From Chrysemys picta bellii (Eukaryota > Chordata > Testudines > Emydidae): a stretch of 64,000 nucleotides of DNA. The notes beneath the pieces were generated by a model. That model ran no database searches and had not been told where the DNA came from. It saw only the letters and a list, made by a program, of their open reading frames with translations. Location: assembly GCF_011386835.1 (NCBI RefSeq), contig NC_088796.1, forward strand, positions 89,201,468 through 89,265,467, read 5' to 3'. This document shows, piece after piece, positions 60,601 to 64,000 of this stretch. A program made the position numbers and the translations under genes. The stretch's first letter is position 1. Each line of letters starts with the position of its first letter.

Positions 60601-61482
60601 CAAAACCCCTCATCCAGGCCCCACACCAGAGCCTGCACCCCCAGACGGAGAGCTCACCCCCCACCCTGATTCCCCCTCCCGCCCTCCAAACCCCCTCGGT
60701 CCCAGCCTGGAGCATCCTCCTGCATCCCAAACCCCTCACCCCACCGCACCAGCCCGGAGCCCCCTCCCACACCCTGAACTCCTAATTTCTGGCTCCATCC
60801 CAGAGCCTGCCCCCCCCCAGCCAGGGCCCTCACCTCCTCCCACACCCCATCCCCAATTTTGTGAGCATTCTTGGCCCGCCATACAATTTCCATACCCAGA
60901 TGTGGCTCTCAGGCCAAAGTTTGCCCATCCCTGCTGTAAGGACTATATTGTGTTCTGCTGCATAGATGCAGCTTTCTTTCCAATTAGAACAGGAAAACAA
61001 CTTAGTTAGCCCCACTCTGCTCCATCACTATCTGTAATTATGATTTTAGCAAGATATGGAAAGCAAAGGAATAGGAGAGGGAAAAAAAAGATATTTGCTA
61101 AAAGTACTAAGTAGCAGGAAGAAATGTAATTTCAAACTTCTAAGAAGGTATTACTAAGGAGGGAAAAACTGAAGTTTGAAACATACAACCTGTTCTTTGA
61201 ACAATAACAAACATATATATGAAATCATTACTTTTTTGAAAGAGCTAGATAATAAACTCTTATCTCTATTTACATAAAGATAATAAGCAGTATTCACACT
61301 CACCAGTATACAGTGCAAATTAGTTAAATTGACCACTTCACATACAGTTTTTATTCGGTCTATAAGTTTCGAAAAATAGTTGACCATTTCTTCCCTTTTA
61401 ATTATTTTTGCATATCGAGGAAAAGTTGGAGGGAGCAACCTCTGGTTAACAAGGGGCTCAAAACCCATCATAATAGGATGAT
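42617..61482 (-). CDS. NAA35: NAA35 (Mak10), NatC auxiliary subunit, C-terminal twelve coding exons, 5' part missing
   Basis: Exons in transcript order: 61482-61304, 59324-59265, 57172-57066, 55462-55396, 54871-54773, 53679-53501, 48369-48233, 46755-46688, 45970-45830, 44773-44651, 44083-44003, 42676-42617. They join in frame into about 433 residues that match the C-terminal ~60% of human NAA35 (725 aa) almost residue for residue, ending PVVKLV and TGA. All acceptors are AG. All donors are GT except one GC donor at 59263-59264. NatC acetylates N-termini such as Met-Leu/Ile/Phe. NAA35 is the large scaffold subunit that binds the catalytic NAA30 and NAA38 and associates with ribosomes. No frameshift or stop was found. 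Conservation is far stronger than in GOLM1, as expected for a scaffold subunit. Confidence 0.97.
43125..43206 (+). mobile_element. TTAGTCT-family retroelement, 3' fragment
   Basis: GTGGGCTGTAGCCCATGAAA, GCTTATGCTCAAATAAATTT and GTTAGTCTAAGGTGCCACAA are the family 3' end. The CTGANGA part of the hammerhead-like core has been lost or decayed. It sits in the last NAA35 intron. Confidence 0.85.
43360..43715. repeat. Pyrimidine-rich tract (plus strand)
   Basis: About 350 bp dominated by C and T on the plus strand (for example CCACCCACCCACTTGCCC, CTCTACTCTCCACCTCACCC). In the NAA35 transcript it is purine-rich. The open frames in it come from this composition and are not genes. Confidence 0.7.
44003..44083 (-). 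CDS. NAA35: NAA35 exon
   Basis: This 81-bp exon encodes [20 protein letters not shown] then GHKKDSK. The acceptor is CTGTTAG and the donor GTAAGA. Confidence 0.97.
44651..44773 (-). CDS. NAA35: NAA35 exon
   Basis: This 123-bp exon encodes [20 protein letters not shown], then [20 protein letters not shown] and E. The acceptor is ATATTTAG and the donor GTAAGG. Confidence 0.97.
44789..44802. repeat. (TA)n microsatellite
   Basis: Seven TA units just upstream (transcript sense) of a NAA35 splice acceptor. Confidence 0.8.
45830..45970 (-). CDS. NAA35: NAA35 exon
   Basis: This 141-bp exon encodes 47 codons: [20 protein letters not shown] through [11 protein letters not shown]. The acceptor is CCCCTTAG and the donor GTGAAC. 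It is highly conserved with human, with only conservative differences (Val/Ile). Confidence 0.97.
46688..46755 (-). CDS. NAA35: NAA35 exon
   Basis: This 68-bp exon completes a split Val and encodes [20 protein letters not shown] then YK. The acceptor is TTTACAG and the donor GTAACT. Confidence 0.96.
46756..47479. other. No gene recognised; NAA35 intron
   Basis: Intron sequence between the RPLSREI exon and a MITE. Nothing else supported. Confidence 0.45.
47480..48158. mobile_element. MITE with GGTATGTCTACACTG ends
   Basis: The left end GGTATGTCTGCACTGTAACA and the complement of the right end GGTATGTCTACACTGCAATG form terminal inverted repeats. The interior (~680 bp) is non-coding and moderately GC-rich. 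The terminal core GTCTACACT is shared with the MITEs at 33.05, 61.8 and 63.35 kb. It ends 75 bp from a NAA35 exon. Confidence 0.8.
48233..48369 (-). CDS. NAA35: NAA35 exon with lysine-rich tail
   Basis: This 137-bp exon encodes [20 protein letters not shown], then [20 protein letters not shown] followed by a KKKKK run that reaches the donor (GTATAA). The basic run is shared with human NAA35. The exon lies 75 bp right of the end of a MITE (47480-48158). Confidence 0.97.
48728..49042 (+). mobile_element. TTAGTCT-family retroelement, 12-bp target duplication
   Basis: The element runs from CAGGTTTCAGAGTAG to TACTCATGTTCTTT and is flanked by direct repeats TATTTTAAAGGA (48716-48727 and 49043-49054). 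It is the longest copy of the family in the window and has the hammerhead-like block at 48958-48995. Confidence 0.9.
49098..50682. mobile_element. hAT transposon derivative with ~0.6-kb inverted arms
   Basis: Left arm about 49105-49715 and right arm about 50150-50682 are diverged reverse complements. Shared landmarks are ATCAATATATTTGAAAATGT, AAAGTGAGCACTGTA, GAGTCCACTCAGTCCTA, GCTTCTTGTTTACAA and CCCTTCATGCTTC. The ends (GCAGTTAACTCACACGATTA, TTGACAGCC) match a vertebrate hAT family with CAGGGCTGTCAA-type termini. The centre keeps a transposase fragment. It lies in the 5.1-kb NAA35 intron. Confidence 0.85.
49753..50046 (+). pseudogene. hAT transposase fragment
   Basis: A 97-codon frame contains [26 protein letters not shown] is a recurrent motif of hAT/ZBED transposases just upstream of the C-terminal dimerisation domain. 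The catalytic DDE core and BED zinc finger are absent, and the frame ends before a complete dimerisation domain. Lying inside the element's inverted arms, it is a fossil of the parent transposase. Confidence 0.75.
51080..51505 (+). mobile_element. CR1 LINE 3' end fragment
   Basis: ACAAACTCCCAAGGGAAGTG, GGTGGAATCTCCACC and GTCAGACTAGATTATCTAAT then GGTCCCTTCTGGCCTTAAA mark the end of ORF2 and the 3' UTR of an older CR1 subfamily. Confidence 0.88.
51690..52510 (+). mobile_element. CR1 LINE fragment, RT palm onward
   Basis: A frame at 51710-51979 reads [20 protein letters not shown] and [17 protein letters not shown], the catalytic FADD box and the following conserved segment. Then come frameshifted CR1 thumb sequence and tail. 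It probably belongs to a different subfamily from the 39.5-kb copy. Confidence 0.88.
53501..53679 (-). CDS. NAA35: NAA35 exon
   Basis: This 179-bp exon starts [20 protein letters not shown] and ends at SMHEYYYIY with a split Trp codon. The acceptor is TTCTGGTAG and the donor GTAAGA. It is followed by the largest NAA35 intron of the window (~5.1 kb), which hosts the hAT foldback and two CR1 fragments. Confidence 0.97.
54773..54871 (-). CDS. NAA35: NAA35 exon
   Basis: This 99-bp exon encodes [20 protein letters not shown] and [13 protein letters not shown], in phase 0 at both ends. The acceptor is GTATTTCAG and the donor GTAATG. The sequence appears identical to human in this block. Confidence 0.97.
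55396..55462 (-). CDS. NAA35: NAA35 exon
   Basis: This 67-bp exon completes the split Lys and encodes [20 protein letters not shown] then VR. The acceptor is CCTTATAG and the donor GTAAGT. It is recognisable by the NNHQAKD block and by frame continuity on both sides. Confidence 0.95.
55598..55798 (-). mobile_element. CR1-type LINE 3' end fragment
   Basis: ATTGGTCAGACCAATGGTCC, ATCTAGTCCAGTATCTTGTC and TGACAGTGGCTGGTGCCAGA are the reverse complement of a turtle CR1 3' UTR. The same family occurs at 12.1 kb. Confidence 0.8.
55799..56880. mobile_element. Composite MITE region (pogo/Tigger-like left end, GC-rich right part)
   Basis: The left end TACAGTAATTCCTCGCTTAA and ATGTTAAGCGAATCCAATTT resemble pogo/Tigger-type termini with a TA target. 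From about 56230 the composition becomes GC-rich with a 12-13 C run and CAGCAGGAGTGCTGGG-like modules. It ends GCTAATCTGCCACTG, which resembles the end of a different MITE. No inverted partner of the left end was found, so two insertions are likely. Confidence 0.55.
57066..57172 (-). CDS. NAA35: NAA35 exon
   Basis: This 107-bp exon lies between acceptor CTTCCAG and donor GTAAGT. It encodes [20 protein letters not shown] and then [15 protein letters not shown], leaving two bases of a split Lys codon. Confidence 0.96.
58190..58500. repeat. T/A-rich repeat with TTTTTGACCAAAATG motifs
   Basis: Motifs such as TTGACCAAAATGAAAAATTT, GATGAAAAACCAAAAACTGA and TTAAAAACCAAAATATTC recur in both orientations. 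This gives a self-complementary AT-rich block of unknown family. Confidence 0.5.
58548..58668. mobile_element. Short hAT-type MITE, 8-bp target duplication
   Basis: The 121-bp element runs from TAGGTTGATTAGATAGC to GGGACATCTGGTCACCCTA and is flanked by direct repeats TCTGGATA (58540-58547 and 58669-58676). Its right end is almost identical to that of the 1.3-kb element at 15949-17261. Confidence 0.92.
59265..59324 (-). CDS. NAA35: NAA35 exon with GC splice donor
   Basis: This 60-bp exon encodes exactly [20 protein letters not shown], as in human. The acceptor is AAATTAG. The donor reads CAG then GCAAGT, so the intron starts with GC. The rest of the donor matches the GC-AG consensus, and no nearby GT keeps the frame to the next exon (TTFLVDNKK). 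Confidence 0.95.
59325..60082. other. No gene recognised; NAA35 intron
   Basis: AT-rich intron between the GC-donor exon and a hAT MITE. Nothing supported. Confidence 0.5.
60091..60933. mobile_element. hAT-type (Charlie-like) MITE, 8-bp target duplication
   Basis: Ends CAGGGGTGTGCAAACTACGG and (complement) CAGGGATGGGCAAACTTTGG are terminal inverted repeats. They are flanked by direct repeats CTGTAAGG (60083-60090 and 60934-60941). The interior has a 13-G run, an inverted pair CAGCTCCCATTGGCC/GGCCAATGGGAGCTG that carries CCAAT boxes, and a C-rich minisatellite-like stretch from about 60500 to 60840. The long open frames inside are compositional. Confidence 0.94.
60498..60845. repeat. Minisatellite-like C-rich tandem region inside hAT MITE
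   Basis: Units built on CCAGAGCCTGCACCC, CCCTCCCGCCCTCC(A/G)AACC and GAGCCCCCTC recur about three times with variable spacing. Confidence 0.65.
61304..61482 (-). CDS. NAA35: NAA35 exon, first in window
   Basis: This 179-bp exon encodes [20 protein letters not shown], then [20 protein letters not shown] through LTNLHCIL, after two bases completing an Asp codon. The acceptor is TTTAAAG and the donor GTGAGT. The segment is nearly identical to human. The preceding exon is not in the remaining 2.5 kb, so it lies beyond the window. Confidence 0.97.
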
Positions 61483-61811
61483 CTTTAAAAAAAAAAGACA
61501 GAAGAAGAAAGATTTTATGTGATTTGGGTTTTCTGAACTTTTTTTAAACTTCCATGTATAAAACAAACCATTCTTCATTTATCCAAATTAAGTATCTTCA
61601 AAGGCATGCTGGTTATGAAAGGAAGCTATTCCAAAAATTAAAGGTACATTTTTCTCTTGTAAATTAAACTGACAATTACATTTAGATTACTAGCTATACT
61701 AATTACTCAATTATTACAACTATCATAAGAGTCATTATTTAAAAATGCACACTAGTTAAAAGTTCTTACTTTTCTACAAGCTAGTTGCATAGTCTGAACA
61801 TCGTCCCATAT

Positions 61812-61980
61812 CTTAGGGCAGGTCTACACTAGATGCGCTACCTTGGCGCAGCTGCATATAGTGCCAGTGTGGAGTGCACTTAGGTCACTGTAACTTGCGT
61901 CGCTCAGGAGGGTGTCTTTTTCACACCACTGAATGACGTAAGTTAGATCGACTTAAGTGGTAGTGTAGACCTGCCTTTAG
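61812..61980. mobile_element. Short MITE with GGCAGGTCTACACTA ends
   Basis: Left TTAGGGCAGGTCTACACTAG and the complement of the right CTAAAGGCAGGTCTACACTA are inverted repeats around a 169-bp non-coding element. No clear target duplication. Confidence 0.85.
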
Positions 61981-63345
61981 TGCACTTAATAAAATGATCT
62001 CATCCTCAGGGTCCTGCCCACTCCTGGATCTGCTAACCCCCGTCACAGGAAATAGAAACATTTCAACTATATCCCTTTACACATGGGAGGGGTGTCCTCA
62101 CATGGGTAGGGGAACACAACGGGGCCTTTATGTAATCCAAATGATTCACGTTCTTCGTTTAATCATCTACTTTGTACTATGTCAAGCTAAGTAATGGCGT
62201 TTGGCAGAAATGCAAATCTGCTCCTCGTATTACTAAATAGCAAATGTTTGCAAGTCTCTATAATGCTGGAGTCATATGATAGACTCCTTCAAAGCTCAAG
62301 GTTTGTTTAAAAAAAAAAGTGATCAAGCCTCCCATTATCTAAATATTTAATTAACATTTCTCTCATGAGGCAAAAACAAGTTTTCAAAACCTTTCCTCTT
62401 TTCAGAAATCTAACTAAGACATCTGTCAGAATTCAACAGAGAACTGGAAAAGTAATATTACTTTATGGCTAAGGGAGGTTGTTGTTTTTTAAAGTTGAAT
62501 TCAAATTACAGTATACATCTGCATAGACAACTGAGTAAAGAAGCAAAACAAAGCACATAAAATATATAGTTATTGCATATTTTGGGAAGCAGGTCTGCTG
62601 TAAATGGTCAAGATATCAATTCTAGGTGTTTCAGCTTGCCAACATGAATGTAAAAAAAGAATCAATTGCTTAGAATAAATTAAGAGAATAATCTTATAAC
62701 ATGCAGGAAGGAACAAAAACGCACTATTTTTTAATCAACTGAGTTGGTGAAATACATGGATCAGAGATTTTGGTCTCAGTTACTGGATATCATAATGAAG
62801 TATGCGTAAACTGTGTTCAATGGTTGGCTCAGATTTAACCAGGATTAGTAGTGCCTGACATTCATTACCCTCTGTGGACTGGTTGGTGGCTTACATAATG
62901 AGTTATTGGTCTCAGTCCACTTCTTTTGGACATAATATACATCACACAAAAACAATCAACCACCACCCAACTAGCACCCTTTTCCATTAGGCTCAGCAGT
63001 GAGGCTTAGTATTAAATGGAATCCATGCTACCATCTCACTTTTGCAAATGGTCCCCCCTGCCCATGACAAAGCTGTGTGGCAGTATGAGGAATCTTATAG
63101 TCCTATATTCCATGTCCATAGTGTACTAATTGCTAGTCAGTTCATGAACTGAATTGATTTATACAAATTAACGTTTAAAAAAAAAAAATCAAGGAATTAA
63201 GTTTTTAAAAGAGCAGAGCAGTGAGTGTAGATATTTAAAGACTTTATATCATTGTATTGTTTTCTACTCTATTCCCATAGGTGGTTCTTCAGCTTTACAA
63301 GGATTACAAATAAGTTCCTTCTACAGTTTTCCTGTAAAGTCTGTC
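61981..63345. other. No gene recognised; NAA35 intron
   Basis: AT-rich intron. I searched it for the upstream NAA35 exon (LLSAIHNSLHHGIQAQND-type sequence on the minus strand) and did not find it. Confidence 0.5.
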
Positions 63346-63346
63346 T

Positions 63347-63646
63347 AACTGCAGGTCTACACTACGGCTGGGATCGACACTCTGAGATTGATCCACTGGC
63401 GGTCGATTTAGCAGATCTAGTGAAGACCTGCCAAATCGACAGCAGATCGCTCTCCAGTCAATCCTTGTACTCTATCCTGATGAGAAGAGTAAGGCAAGTC
63501 GACAGGAGAGTATCTCCCGTTGATTTCTCCGCGGTGTAGACCCCTCGGTAACTCGACCTAAGGTACGTTGACTCCAGCTACGTTATTCATGTAGTTGGAG
63601 TTGCGTAGTGTAGGTCAACTTACCACATTAGTGTAGACATAGCGTA
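63347..63646. mobile_element. MITE related to the 33-kb hairpin MITE
   Basis: Left GCAGGTCTACACTACGG and the complement of right CTTACGCTATGTCTACACTA are diverged inverted ends. The internal hairpin CCTAAGGTACGTTGACTCCA…TGGAGTTGCGTAG shares ACGTTATTCATGTAG-like sequence with the element at 33054-33345. Confidence 0.75.
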
Positions 63647-64000
63647 AGACTCTCTATAGTGAATTTCTCTTATTGTCACACAAGCAGAAACATCATTTAA
63701 AATTATATCCATTAAGAATTGCATCAGAAAAAATAAATTTATCGAACAGCGGATATTTAAAACCTTACTAATGGCAATCCTTATTTTCTACACATTAAAA
63801 ATGTAAAATGTTTTTTCCTGCAATTTTATGAACACCCTATATGGATTCCAGCATTTCTCCCCAACTCAACATTAAATCAAGAGAGGTCTTCTTACTTAGT
63901 ACTGGTGCTATTGTACTTATTAGAATATTTGTCTCTGCCAAGGAATAAATAGCCATACAATGTGGCTATTTAAGCACCCTGAATTATAACAAATTAGAAG
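63647..64000. other. No gene recognised; NAA35 intron to window edge
   Basis: AT-rich sequence without an exon or recognisable repeat. Confidence 0.45.

Noticed and set aside
60065..61009. Long open frames up to 235 codons on both strands
   Set aside because: All but the edges lie within a C/G-rich MITE with a minisatellite. The translations are proline- or glycine-rich artefacts.
1..64000. CRISPR arrays, operons, rRNA or functional tRNA genes
   Set aside because: No regularly spaced repeats, no bacterial signals and no full tRNA cloverleaf were seen. The tRNA-like segments are SINE-derived.

Overview
The window looks like reptile nuclear DNA, most likely turtle. Two vertebrate genes with long introns are present, and almost everything else is interspersed repeats: CR1 LINEs, MIR-type SINEs, solo LTRs, hAT-type MITEs, and a repeat family ending in TTAGTCTCTAAGGTGCC that I associate with turtle genomes. 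The organism call rests on repeat types and is an inference. There is no prokaryotic-style operon content, no CRISPR array and no rRNA or tRNA gene that I could find.

Layout. (1) 1-13,872: repeats and unclassified DNA, read as upstream intron of GOLM1. It contains a CR1 reverse-transcriptase fossil at the left edge, small CR1/MIR tails, and a 92-bp near-perfect hairpin at 7.86-8.04 kb. (2) 13,873-35,196: seven plus-strand exons give the C-terminal ~334 residues of GOLM1 (GP73/GOLPH2), a type II Golgi membrane protein. The start codon, cytoplasmic tail, membrane anchor and first part of the coiled coil are not in the window. The introns hold two solo-LTR candidates, two GC-rich hAT MITEs with intact 8-bp target duplications and many small repeats. 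(3) 35,197 to about 36.7-37.6 kb: GOLM1 3' UTR with several AATAAA signals. (4) About 37.6-42.6 kb: convergent intergenic space, mostly filled by a decayed near-full-length CR1. (5) 42,617-61,482: twelve minus-strand exons give the C-terminal ~433 residues of NAA35 (Mak10), the auxiliary subunit of the NatC N-terminal acetyltransferase. Its 5' exons lie right of the window. Its introns hold a hAT element with ~0.6-kb inverted arms, more MITEs and CR1 pieces, and one GC-AG intron. (6) 61.5-64 kb: NAA35 intron with two related MITEs.

The tail-to-tail NAA35/GOLM1 order is the same as in mammals (from memory of human 9q21), which supports both calls. The two proteins have no known joint pathway, so this is conserved neighbourhood and not an operon-like unit.

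The most intriguing signal is in the TTAGTCT repeat family (7.8, 22.3, 43.1 and 48.7 kb). It carries a hammerhead-ribozyme-like core: CTGANGA, a 6-bp stem that keeps pairing between copies, GAAA, then a small AGC-UUAU-GCU hairpin and C. Three copies are flanked by 12-13-bp target duplications. No stem I is evident and every copy has at least one defect, so this is a candidate and not a demonstrated ribozyme.
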